NCBI GenBank assembly: GCA_963764695.1
Contig: CAVXTW010000001.1
Span: 186,001 to 250,000 of the forward strand
Source: DATFRY01 sp963764695
GTDB taxonomy: Bacteria; Myxococcota_A; Polyangia; Haliangiales; Haliangiaceae
DNA: 64,000 bases
Direction: 5' to 3'
Below the pieces are notes generated by a model, which worked only from the letters and a program-made list of their open reading frames with translations, did no database searches and was not told where the DNA came from. Position 1 is the first letter of the stretch. Every line of letters begins with the position of its first letter. A program made the position numbers and the translations under genes. Shown here in pieces: positions 39,259 to 47,579 of the stretch.

Positions 39259-42228
39259 CTACTCGAACACGATGAGGTCTCTGACCCACGCGGCGCCGCC
39301 CGCGCTCAGCCAGCCGAGCCGCGCGTCGCGCAGGGCAACCGCCGCATCGTCGCCGCGCTCGACGCGCGCGCGCACATCGGCGAAGAACGCGGCCGCGTCT
39401 CGGTCCGGCACCGGCGCGGCCGGGGCGATCACCGCACGCGCGCCGGCGAACACGAACGCGGCCGGCAGGCTCCACGGCTCGTGGACCACCGACGCCCCGC
39501 GCGCGGCGTGACAGGCCGCCAGCACCACCAGCGGCGCTCCGTTCAGCGAGGCGGCGCGCACGTCGCCGGCGGTCAAGGCGTAGCGCCCGCCCGACTCCTC
39601 CGAGAGCGCGAGAAACGAGGCGTCCGCCTGGCCCAGGTTGACCATGCCATGCGCGTGCACCTCGATCTCGGTGGCGTCGCGCATCGCGGCCAGCACGCGG
39701 GACGGCGTGGCGTCGGCGGCGGTCAGTCGGCGGTCTCCGCCGTGCTCGGTCCACGAGGCCAGCCGCGGCAGCTCGAGCTGCGCGGGCGGCTGCGCGTCGG
39801 CGACGACCAGGCGGTGGGGCGTTCCCAACGGCGCCGCCAGCGGACGCGACCTGGCCGCGCGGTAGCGCCACGCGAAGCCGTCGGGGAGCAGCCGGGCCGA
39901 GCCGTGGACCGGCGAGCGGGCCAGCACGTCAACGACCGGGCAACCGGCCAGCCTGTCGACGAGCGCGCGTGGCACCAGGGTCGCCGGGTCGATCGCCGGC
40001 GTGTCGCGATCCGCGTCGAAGTGCAGCGAGTCGGATCCGTCCGGGCCCCGCGCCACCACCATCTGCAGACGATCCTCGACCGCGACGCCGAGCGCGCAGC
40101 GGCGCGGAGCCGGGAGACCGCTCTCCTCGGCCAGGAGCGTCATCGCGCGCGTCGCGTCGCCGCGCCGGGCTGCGTCGAGGGTCAGCACGGAGTAGCTGTA
40201 TGCGCGTGCCTTGCGGCCCTCCACGCTCCACCCGGGCAGCGCGTCGGCGGCGCGGATGGCGGTGGCGAGCAGCGCCTCTGCCTCGGCCGGCGCGCGCTCG
40301 ATGAGCAGGCGGCCCTCGACGTGATCGAGCAGCGCGCGCTGCGCCGACGGCGCATCCGCGCGCAGACCCGCGATGTCGGCCCGGAGCGCGGCCACCTCGG
40401 CGTCGGTCCCGCCGGAGCGCAGCAGGTGGGCGCGGACGAAGGAGCTGACGATGTCGCCGCCGGCCTCGGCGCAGGGCTGGCCCGGCGGCCGGGCGGCGGC
40501 CAGCTCGCGGCGGGCGTCGTCGATGCGCAGCTGGTTTACCAGCACCATCGCGATGCGCGTCTGCGCCCACACGCGAAGGCTGCAGTCATCCGGGTTGCGC
40601 AGGACCATCTCGCCGGCGTAGGCGCGGGTCAGGGCCAGGCCGGAGCCGCGGGCGTCGTCGTTGAGCTCGTGCAGGTCGGCCAGCTGGGGGAGGATCTCCT
40701 GCTCGAGCAGCCAGCCGCCCGAGCCGGTCGCCGCGGCCCAGCCGTCGGACACGACACGGCGCGCCTCGTCGAAGCGATGGAGGATGATGTAGATGTCGAC
40801 CAGCTGCGCTGCGAGCTTGACGCAGCGGAACGGGATGGCGGACACGCGGCACTGATCGCGGCCTCGCAGGAGCACGGCCTCGGCGGCCAGCAGGTCGCCG
40901 CGCGTCGCGAGGACGCGGGCCTCCTGCTCGGCGGCAAGCAGCTCGAACCAGTGATCGCCCGAAGCGCGGGCCAGGCGGGCCAGCTCCGGCAGGTCGGACG
41001 CGGCGGCCGTGCCCCTGACGGGGCCCAGGCGGATCAGCGCACCGAAGAGGATGTCGTTCTGACCCGCGGCACGCAGCGCGGCGAGATAGCGTGCGCGCGC
41101 CGCGGGCGGCGTGCCGTTCATCAGCTCCGCGTAGGTCGTGGCCAGCGGAGCGCGCGTGGCGAAGCGGGCCCCGGCCGCGCGCTCGACGGCCCGCGCGAGC
41201 ACGCCGCGCTGTGCACCGCCCGTCGTGGCCGCGTTCTCGTCGAGCGCATCGGCCAGCGGCCGCAGCGCCAGGACTCGCTCGCGCGTGGTCGCGGTGCGGA
41301 TCGCGTCGTAGAGGAAGAGGCGGGCCAGTCCGGGCATGGCGCGCGCGTCGTCGAGCGAGAAGCCGGCGCCGCCCTGCACCAGCTCCGTGCCTCCGGCCAG
41401 CATGCGGTCGGCGAGACCTGCGCGCGCATCGGCCTCGCGATCGAGCGCGTCGGCGCGCGCTCTGGCCTCGGCCGACCAGCCCGGCTCGCCGCGTCCGGCC
41501 AGCGCGCGCAGGTCCTCGGCCGCGCCGCGAAGGAGGCCAAGGTCGCGCAGGGCCAGCGCGCGGTTCCAGCGCGCCGCGGCGTGATCAGGCTGGCGGTCGA
41601 GCACCGCGCCGGCCGCCGACAGCGCCGCCTCGGCATTGCCACGCGCCAGCTCGAGCGCCGCGCGGTCGCTGGCGACATCGACGCTCTGTCCCGACCTCAG
41701 GTAGCGAGCGGCCTGGCGCGCGTCGCCGGACAAAAGATACAGCGCGCCGATCCCGTGCAGGTCGCCGCGCGCCTCGAGCTGGGCGAGCAGGGCCAGCGGC
41801 AGGCGCTGGCTGCCGTCGTCGCCGGCCCGGGCCACGTCGTACGGGCGGTGCTCCGCGGCGGGAGCCCAGCTGAGGCGGGCCTCGATGCCGCGGTTCGGCG
41901 CCAGCGCCATGGCCAGCGCGGTGGGCGCGTCCGGCTCGTCGCGCGGCAGGGTCAGCCACGCCGCGGCCGCGGCGACCGCCGCCAGCGTTCCGGCCAGGGC
42001 GTAGACTCGCCGGCGCGGCGGACGAATGACGGCGGCGGGCTCGAGCCGCACGTTCCTCGCGGCGACCTCGAGGGCGGCCAGCTGCAGCGCCTCGGCCAGC
42101 TCCTGCTGGCACGGCGCGCACTCGGCCAGGTGCGCGCGCACCTCGTCCCGCTCGGCCGGATCGAGCTCGCCGTCGGCGAGGGCCTGGACGCGCGCCGCCT
42201 CGCGGCAGAGGAAGAGCATGTCGCTCAC
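39259..42228 (-). CDS. Anti-sigma-like zinc-finger / TM / TPR / CHAT-protease fusion
   Basis: 989 aa from a GTG at 42228 overlapping the sigma-factor stop by 4 nt. Residues 8-40 have the zf-HC2 anti-sigma motif (C8, H33-x3-C37-x2-C40). One transmembrane helix follows (about 73-95). A long helical TPR-like middle (about 100-700) is rich in Ala/Arg/Leu. The last 250 residues are a CHAT (caspase HetF-associated with TPRs) domain with EVHAHGMVNLGQ (catalytic His) and LVVLAACHAARG (catalytic Cys), then WSLPAAFVFAGARAVI. The product should hold the ECF sigma factor at the membrane and carry its own cysteine protease. Likely cellular role: signal-dependent control of the sigma factor by proteolysis. 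Confidence 0.88.
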   Translation of the reverse strand: MSDMLFLCREAARVQALADGELDPAERDEVRAHLAECAPCQQELAEALQLAALEVAARNVRLEPAAVIRPPRRRVYALAGTLAAVAAAAAWLTLPRDEPDAPTALAMALAPNRGIEARLSWAPAAEHRPYDVARAGDDGSQRLPLALLAQLEARGDLHGIGALYLLSGDARQAARYLRSGQSVDVASDRAALELARGNAEAALSAAGAVLDRQPDHAAARWNRALALRDLGLLRGAAEDLRALAGRGEPGWSAEARARADALDREADARAGLADRMLAGGTELVQGGAGFSLDDARAMPGLARLFLYDAIRTATTRERVLALRPLADALDENAATTGGAQRGVLARAVERAAGARFATRAPLATTYAELMNGTPPAARARYLAALRAAGQNDILFGALIRLGPVRGTAAASDLPELARLARASGDHWFELLAAEQEARVLATRGDLLAAEAVLLRGRDQCRVSAIPFRCVKLAAQLVDIYIILHRFDEARRVVSDGWAAATGSGGWLLEQEILPQLADLHELNDDARGSGLALTRAYAGEMVLRNPDDCSLRVWAQTRIAMVLVNQLRIDDARRELAAARPPGQPCAEAGGDIVSSFVRAHLLRSGGTDAEVAALRADIAGLRADAPSAQRALLDHVEGRLLIERAPAEAEALLATAIRAADALPGWSVEGRKARAYSYSVLTLDAARRGDATRAMTLLAEESGLPAPRRCALGVAVEDRLQMVVARGPDGSDSLHFDADRDTPAIDPATLVPRALVDRLAGCPVVDVLARSPVHGSARLLPDGFAWRYRAARSRPLAAPLGTPHRLVVADAQPPAQLELPRLASWTEHGGDRRLTAADATPSRVLAAMRDATEIEVHAHGMVNLGQADASFLALSEESGGRYALTAGDVRAASLNGAPLVVLAACHAARGASVVHEPWSLPAAFVFAGARAVIAPAAPVPDRDAAAFFADVRARVERGDDAAVALRDARLGWLSAGGAAWVRDLIVFE

Positions 42229-42821
42229 GTCGCCTCCTCGGCCCGCATCGAGCGGAGCAGGATCAGCCGCAGCTTGCGCCGCGCCCGCAAGAGCCGCGTG
42301 CCGACGGTGTTCACCGGGATGTCGAGCTCCTCCGCGATCTGCTTGTACGACCGGCCCTCCAGCGCGTGCAGCTCGTACGCCCGGCGGAACTCGTCGTCCA
42401 GCTCCGACAGCGCGGCGCGCAGCTGCTCCGGCGTGACGTTGGCCCACGCGGGCACCGACACTTCCTCGGGCGGCGGCGCCTGCAGCTCGTCCGGGATCGG
42501 CGAGGTCGGAGCCCGGCGCGCGCGCCGGCAGCGATCGATGAAGAGGTTGTGCAGGATGGTGACGAGCCAGCCGCGCACGTTGGAGTCGGCCGGCAGCCGG
42601 TCCCACGCGCGCAGGGCCCGCTCGAAGGTGTCCTGGACCAGGTCGCGCGCGTCCGCCTTCCCGGAGCCGAGGCGCTCGGCCAGGATGGTGAGCTCCGGCT
42701 CGTGGGCGCGGACCGCGTCCTCGAAGCGTCCCTCGAAGCGAGCGCCGCGATCGCGATCGCCCGAGGTCGACGCCTCACCGGGAGGCACAACCACGGCGAG
42801 CTTCGCTGGTAGTCGATCCAT
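42225..42821 (-). CDS. ECF-type RNA polymerase sigma factor
   Basis: 198 aa from ATG 42821. Upstream in-frame codons extend the frame, but this start leaves a normal sigma N-terminus. Region 2: ARDLVQDTFERALRAWDRLPADSN and WLVTILHNLFIDRCRRA. Region 4: ALSELDDEFRRAYELHALEGRSYKQIAEELDIPVNTVGTRLLRARRKLR. The linker is Pro/Glu-rich (ELQAPPPEEVSVP). The stop codon is overlapped by the start of the CHAT/anti-sigma gene, so both are made in equimolar fashion. Regulon unknown; the 204 nt upstream may hold an autoregulated promoter. Confidence 0.92.
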   Translation of the reverse strand: MDRLPAKLAVVVPPGEASTSGDRDRGARFEGRFEDAVRAHEPELTILAERLGSGKADARDLVQDTFERALRAWDRLPADSNVRGWLVTILHNLFIDRCRRARRAPTSPIPDELQAPPPEEVSVPAWANVTPEQLRAALSELDDEFRRAYELHALEGRSYKQIAEELDIPVNTVGTRLLRARRKLRLILLRSMRAEEAT

Positions 42822-43025
42822 CTTCGCGGCGATGCCGTTCGGCGCAGGAAGATCCTGCGCGCCGGCCGGGACCGAACGCCTGTGCAACCATGGTGCCGTC
42901 TCCGCGATCAGTGTTCTCGGATGCTCAGCGGTGCCCGAGTGGTCGGCGAGTCCACTCGACACGCTGTGCGTGGCCGGGCAGTCCACGCGACGCCCGGGAC
43001 GCGCGCGGAGGTGAAGCACGGCTGC
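42822..43025. promoter_or_regulatory. Intergenic region upstream of the ECF sigma gene
   Basis: 204 nt between the sigma factor start and the stop of the EEP-like gene. An ECF sigma factor usually drives its own gene, so its -35/-10 elements should be here. I find no repeat or motif that I can call with confidence. Confidence 0.3.
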
Positions 43026-45194
43026 TCACAGCTCCGGCGCGGTGAGCCGGTGGAACACGGTCGCCGTCTCACCGGACGTCCCGGTCGTCTCGACGATCAT
43101 GCCGCCCGGAAAGTCCTCGAAGCTGCCCAGGACCTCCAGGTCGCCGTAGGCATCGGAGAGCCGCCGCCACACGCCGCTGGCGTGATCGAAGGAGAACTTG
43201 GGATCGAGCCCGTCCATGCCGGGCGTCGCGTCGTAGTGGTCATCGGAGGTGTCCCCCTCCCACAGCTGCAGCTCCATGAAGGCGACGCCCGACTGGCTCA
43301 TGGTCCGCGACACGCTCCAGCCCGGATAGACGACGTCACCCTCCCAGCTCTCGCTCTCGCCGTACGCCTTCGAGGCGTCCAGCAGGCCGAGGAACGGCGT
43401 GAACCAGTCGGCGCAGCACCCGCCCGACGCGTGGTCGATGATCTGGGTGATCGTGTAGGTCACGGCGTGGTCCACCGTCGGGTTCCAGTGGCCCGGCTCG
43501 CTGGTCGGCACCAGGCCGATGTCTGCGCGCAGCTCGGCGTGATACGAGAGACAGTCGTGCTCGTCGACATCCGGCTCGTAGTGGATATCGACGATGTAGC
43601 CGGGATCCGCGGCCACACCGAAGTCGGGCCAGGGCGTGCTGGCCGGGATGACGAAGATGTAGTCGGTGCGCGGCATGCCGGCCAGCTCCAGCTCGGTGTC
43701 CTCGTCGCACCATCCGTCCATGTATGTGCCGACCGGATCGAGCGTGCCGAGGTCGTAGACGTCGCTCAGCCACGAGTTGGCCTGGTCGAACGGGGTCAGC
43801 TCGGCGACGCCCAGGTCCACTTTCAGCTGCTCGTACGAGACCGGCATCTGGGGCGGGTCGACCAGCATGCCGCCCATCAGGATGGCGGGTCGGTCGGGCG
43901 AGCGGGTGGCCTCGATGAACTCGCGCGTGGTCACCGCCTGGTGGTTGGCCTGGCCCGGATCGAGGTCCAGGTAGCTCTGTCGCAGGTGCGTGCAGTAGAC
44001 GTTGACGAACTGGTCGGCGTCCCACACGACCTGCTCGCCCTGGCTGGCCGGCTCGGCCGCCGCCGTCAGGATGCGCGCCCACAGCACGCCGCCGTCGTGG
44101 CCGCAGCTGTCGTCTCCCAGGCACACGTCGGCCTGGAAGTCGTGGACCCCGAACTCCACGATCGGCCGGCTGGACAGGATGAGCAGGCCGGACTCCCAGT
44201 CGCTGTCCAGCTTCCAGTCGGGGATGACGTCCTGGACCTGGTAGTCGAGGCCGGCGGCGTACATGGGCCCGAGTCCCTTGTCGGCGCGGATCTTGTCGAT
44301 CGTCTCGACCAGCTCGTCCTGATCGCCGGCGTCCCATACATCGTTGATGCAGACGATCTCGCGGTCCCACAGGGCGTTGGCGAAGTCCTCCGGCTCGCCG
44401 GCGCTGTCGCGGACCGCCTCGTCGTCGAGAAACAGGTTGTACATGCTGACCGAGAGGGGGACCGGATCCGGATCCGCGAACACGAGCGTCTCCCAGGTCC
44501 ACGTGCTGGACTCATCGGGCGGAAACTCGACGTCGCCCGGGAAGTGCTCGAGCGAGCCGTCCGTGCTGCTCTCGTGATGCACGCCGAGGCCGACCATGCC
44601 GCTCGCGACCGGCTCGCTCTGGCTGGCGACGACAGGCCTGAGCTGGACGGCCAGCTCCACGTGGATGAAGCCCGGGTCGGACGCGGGTCGGGCGACCGCC
44701 CAGGTGTGGGGCCACATGGCCGGAAAGGTCCACGGATCGAAGCCGACCCACGCGCCCGCCTGTCCCTTGCGCTCGATCACCGACGTGGAGCCGCGCGGCG
44801 CCAGGTTGTAGCGGATGGTGATGCGCCGATCCTCGGGCAGCGGCATCCATGTGTCGGGTAACCCGTCGAGCGTGTCGGGGCGCTTCGCATCGAAGTAGAC
44901 CTCGACGACCCCGGACGGATCGGGGCGGCCGGCGTCGTGCACCCGCGCCGCGATGTGGAGCGTCTCGCCGGATAGCAGCAGGCGCAGGGTTCCGTCGGCA
45001 CCGCCGGCGCCGAAGTCGGACATCGGCATGGCGCGCCCGTCGATGTACTCGTCGGCGCCGATCACGCCGTCGGCGACCGGCGCGGCGCAGCCCGGCTGGC
45101 CGGAGCAGTCCTGGGGCGGCAGTTTGACGTCGGCACGGGCGCTGGCGCAGAGCGTGACGATGCCGATGCCGGCGAGCAGGGGGAGTGGGCGCAC
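43026..45194 (-). CDS. Secreted EEP-fold (endonuclease/exonuclease/phosphatase-like) protein with degenerate active site
   Basis: 722 aa from a GTG at 45194, chosen because GGAGG precedes it by 6 nt; an ATG at 45236 is also in frame. Signal peptide LLAGIGIVTLCASARA. An N-terminal beta domain (about 30-240) is followed by an EEP-like core: VSMYNLF, CINDVW, LLILSSRPIVEF, VYCTHLRQSY, ILMGGMLVD, DYIFVIP and LSYHAELRADI. In active EEP enzymes the last motifs read GDxN and SDH. Here they are GGML and SYH, and the LQE motif is IND, so several catalytic residues are gone. The C-terminal 110 residues match the frameshifted protein at 36591-37402. Probably a binding pseudoenzyme. Confidence 0.75.
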   Translation of the reverse strand: MRPLPLLAGIGIVTLCASARADVKLPPQDCSGQPGCAAPVADGVIGADEYIDGRAMPMSDFGAGGADGTLRLLLSGETLHIAARVHDAGRPDPSGVVEVYFDAKRPDTLDGLPDTWMPLPEDRRITIRYNLAPRGSTSVIERKGQAGAWVGFDPWTFPAMWPHTWAVARPASDPGFIHVELAVQLRPVVASQSEPVASGMVGLGVHHESSTDGSLEHFPGDVEFPPDESSTWTWETLVFADPDPVPLSVSMYNLFLDDEAVRDSAGEPEDFANALWDREIVCINDVWDAGDQDELVETIDKIRADKGLGPMYAAGLDYQVQDVIPDWKLDSDWESGLLILSSRPIVEFGVHDFQADVCLGDDSCGHDGGVLWARILTAAAEPASQGEQVVWDADQFVNVYCTHLRQSYLDLDPGQANHQAVTTREFIEATRSPDRPAILMGGMLVDPPQMPVSYEQLKVDLGVAELTPFDQANSWLSDVYDLGTLDPVGTYMDGWCDEDTELELAGMPRTDYIFVIPASTPWPDFGVAADPGYIVDIHYEPDVDEHDCLSYHAELRADIGLVPTSEPGHWNPTVDHAVTYTITQIIDHASGGCCADWFTPFLGLLDASKAYGESESWEGDVVYPGWSVSRTMSQSGVAFMELQLWEGDTSDDHYDATPGMDGLDPKFSFDHASGVWRRLSDAYGDLEVLGSFEDFPGGMIVETTGTSGETATVFHRLTAPEL

Positions 45195-45284
45195 GAGTGA
45201 CCTCCACGGATGGGAGGACACCGCGCCCTCCTCCACTCGAAACGCCGCCGCCCCCGGATCTTCCCGGTGCGGCGCCCGACCGCG

Positions 45285-45671
45285 TCAGCAGCGGATGTCG
45301 GTGACCTGGACGAACTGGCCGTCGCGGATCTTGTGCCAGCCCGGCCCCATCCAGCGGACCCCGGCGATCTTGACCTTGCAGCCCGGGCCCACGTAGAAGC
45401 CGTCCACGTCCTGGACGCCGGCATCGCGTCCGGTCGAGTTCGGCTTCACGATGCGCCAGGTGCGCCGGTCCTTGTAGCGCCCCCAGTCACTGGTCACCAT
45501 CAGCTTGATGTGGTCGTCGTGGTTGTAGATCCAGCCGCACAGCACGCCGAAGCTGCAGGTGCCGCGGGCGGCAGCGACCGTGGCGCCGGGCCCGGCCGCC
45601 TGTGCTTCGACGGCGAGCGACAGCAGCAGCGCGGCCGCGGCGGCGGAGCATCGAGTGATGAGGTCGCGCAT
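45285..45671 (-). CDS. Small secreted protein of unknown function
   Basis: 128 aa; ATG 45671 with GAGGGG 6 nt upstream (a GTG 3 nt earlier is alternative). Signal peptide LITRCSAAAAALLLSLAVEAQA. The mature protein has four Cys (TCSFGVLCGW, GPGCKVKIAG, TDIRC), which could form two disulfides, and a beta-rich pattern (YNHDDHIKLMVTSDWG, TWRIVKPNSTG, GWHKIRDGQFVQV). Family not recognised. It follows the next secreted-protein gene on the same strand after 10 nt. Confidence 0.75.
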   Translation of the reverse strand: MRDLITRCSAAAAALLLSLAVEAQAAGPGATVAAARGTCSFGVLCGWIYNHDDHIKLMVTSDWGRYKDRRTWRIVKPNSTGRDAGVQDVDGFYVGPGCKVKIAGVRWMGPGWHKIRDGQFVQVTDIRC

Positions 45672-45681
45672 CACATGCCCC

Positions 45682-46176
45682 TCAGTCGCCGCGCAGCGGG
45701 ATCGTGTCGAAGTCGCCGCGGCGGACGAGGCCGTTGCTGCTGGCCGTGCCTCTCGCGCATCCGCGGCCGCGGGCGGTCCGCCAGCAGGCGTCGATCCAGT
45801 TGACGCCGACGACCGCGCCGCCGTCGTCCTGGTGCTTCACGTAGTACTTCCTCGACCAGGCCTTCCTGCCGTTGCCACAGACGATCGCGCGCACCGGATC
45901 GATGTGGCGATGGCCCGTCTTGTCCACGGTCTCGAAGTCCGCCCACACCTCGGCGCAGCGATTGTCCGCCCTGGTGTCGTGGACGTAGATCTGGATGTAC
46001 CGGCGGCTTCCGGCATCGCCGTAGTGGACGATGCCGTACGCGCCGCCGTTCCTGAAGTTAACCTTGTCCTGCCAGCTCATCCTCGCGCTTACCGGCGTCG
46101 GTGAGAGTGTCAGCGCGATCGCTGCCGCCGCCACGGCCGGTCCAGAGCGGGTCAACATCGTCGAGATTCGCCTCAT
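45682..46176 (-). CDS. Small secreted protein of unknown function
   Basis: 164 aa; ATG 46176 with GGAGACAGGG upstream. A signal peptide (AVAAAAIALTLSPTPVSA) precedes a beta-rich mature protein with GGAYGIVHYGDAGSRRYIQIYV, CAEVWADFETVDKTG and VGVNWIDACWRTARGRGC. Four Cys suggest disulfides. Composition and size resemble the next small secreted protein (10 nt downstream). The two probably belong to one operon of secreted products. No enzyme motif seen. Confidence 0.75.
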   Translation of the reverse strand: MRRISTMLTRSGPAVAAAAIALTLSPTPVSARMSWQDKVNFRNGGAYGIVHYGDAGSRRYIQIYVHDTRADNRCAEVWADFETVDKTGHRHIDPVRAIVCGNGRKAWSRKYYVKHQDDGGAVVGVNWIDACWRTARGRGCARGTASSNGLVRRGDFDTIPLRGD

Positions 46177-46294
46177 GGTCCCTGTCTCCTTTCCGAGTGA
46201 CGAGATTCAAGTCTCGAAACTCGGAGAGAGGAATTGCAAGAACCGCGCGCGAGCGAGAGTCGACGCTCGAAGCTGGCTCGTGGGTGCTGTCGGC

Positions 46295-47347
46295 CTACTC
46301 GTCGTGGATCGGCACCTTCGCCACTGTCCTCTGCCCGGCGATCTCGGTCGTCACCGTCGCCTCCAAGGAATTTGGACCCCCGACGTCGAGGACTACCTCG
46401 TTCGAGCATTGATCGATGCCCAGCTCGCACACGAACCAGCGGAACGACGTCTGCAGGCTGCGGAACTTGTCGCGATGGGCGCCGTCGTTGTCCGGCAGAT
46501 CGACGATGTTGAAGTTGCGATGCAGCTCGACCAGGTCGCCTTCGGCGCCGCTCCAGACGAGGTCGACCCTGAACTCGAAGCGCTCCCGGATGCGCGTGAC
46601 CCGGTCGATCTCGAGCACGGGCGGCGGCGGCAGGACTTGTACGGTCTCGATGACGGTGCCGCTCAGCCCCTGGCTGTCGGTGACCGTGAGGGTGACCGCG
46701 TAGTTGCCGCGCGCCGCGTATGTGTGGACCGGGTTGCGCTCGGTCGAGGTGCTGCCGTCGCCGAAGTCCCACTCCCACGACACGATCTGCAGGCAGAGCG
46801 CAGGAAAGCTGGACTCATGGAACCGGACCGTGAAGCCCTCGCGGCTGATATTGAAGCGGGCGAGGGGCGGCTCGGTGATTGGGTCGACCGTGACGGTGGC
46901 CGTGGCGGTCGCGGTGGTGCCGTCGTCACCCGTGCCGGTGACGATCAGGTCGTAGGTGCCCAGCTCCGTGACGCACACGCTCTGGACGTCCAGGAAGTCC
47001 TGACCGGGCGGCGTCACGGATCCGAACGCCAGCTGGACGAACCCGTTGAAGGGCGGCTCCGTCGTCACGTCGAGGAAGACGTCGCCGCTGAACCCTTCCA
47101 GCGGGTCGACCTGGACGTTGTAGAACGCGAAGTCGGCGGGCACGATGTTCTGCGACGGGGGATTGATGGTGATCGCGAAGGGCCCGACCAGATCACCTTC
47201 GAGCTCACGCGCCGACGTTCCCACTCCCTCCTGTTCACCCTCCTCCAGCTCACCGTCCGACAGCGCACATCCCCAGCTCCCGAACGCCAGCAACAGCGAT
47301 GCTGCGATAGCTCCTGATCCGAACCTCGACCGCGACTTGATTTGCAT
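46295..47347 (-). CDS. PKD-domain lipoprotein
   Basis: 350 aa; ATG 47347 with AGGAGG upstream. Lipobox LLLAFGSWGCALS (Cys at about residue 27). Three beta-sandwich domains: an Ig-like domain at about 55-155 (GPFAITINPPSQNIVP), a PKD domain at about 160-250 recognised by WEWDFGDGSTSTERNPVHTY followed by YAVTLTVTDSQGLSG, and a fibronectin/Ig-like C-terminal domain with VDLVWSGAEGDLVELHRN. These are surface or extracellular binding modules with no catalytic part. The gene is alone on its strand between two intergenic gaps. Confidence 0.85.
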   Translation of the reverse strand: MQIKSRSRFGSGAIAASLLLAFGSWGCALSDGELEEGEQEGVGTSARELEGDLVGPFAITINPPSQNIVPADFAFYNVQVDPLEGFSGDVFLDVTTEPPFNGFVQLAFGSVTPPGQDFLDVQSVCVTELGTYDLIVTGTGDDGTTATATATVTVDPITEPPLARFNISREGFTVRFHESSFPALCLQIVSWEWDFGDGSTSTERNPVHTYAARGNYAVTLTVTDSQGLSGTVIETVQVLPPPPVLEIDRVTRIRERFEFRVDLVWSGAEGDLVELHRNFNIVDLPDNDGAHRDKFRSLQTSFRWFVCELGIDQCSNEVVLDVGGPNSLEATVTTEIAGQRTVAKVPIHDE

Positions 47348-47579
47348 GATGTGGGGCCTCCTGGCTGGCCGCCGGCTGAGCAAGGCTCAGACCAGCCAGG
47401 GCCTCACTGCGCATCGCTTGCGCCCTCGTGAAATGGCGGACTTTCACGCCGGTGGCGTCCACTCGATCAGACAAGCTCGCCGCGCGCGTCCTGCGCAGGA
47501 GACGCCGCGATGACGCGTCGCACATGGCCGGGCTGTACGAGGGCCGATGTCCGACGCGCCATCCGTCACGGCAAGTCGC
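47348..47579. other. Intergenic region without a gene
   Basis: 232 nt between the PKD lipoprotein start and the stop of the beta-helix protein. I see the RBS of the PKD gene (AGGAGGCC) but no ORF with coding character, and no hairpin with a T-run. Confidence 0.4.

Noticed and set aside
39481..43014. Plus-strand frame of 1177 codons opposite the CHAT and sigma genes
   Set aside because: Antisense to two genes with strong motifs (zf-HC2, CHAT, sigma regions 2 and 4); low complexity and no motif of its own.
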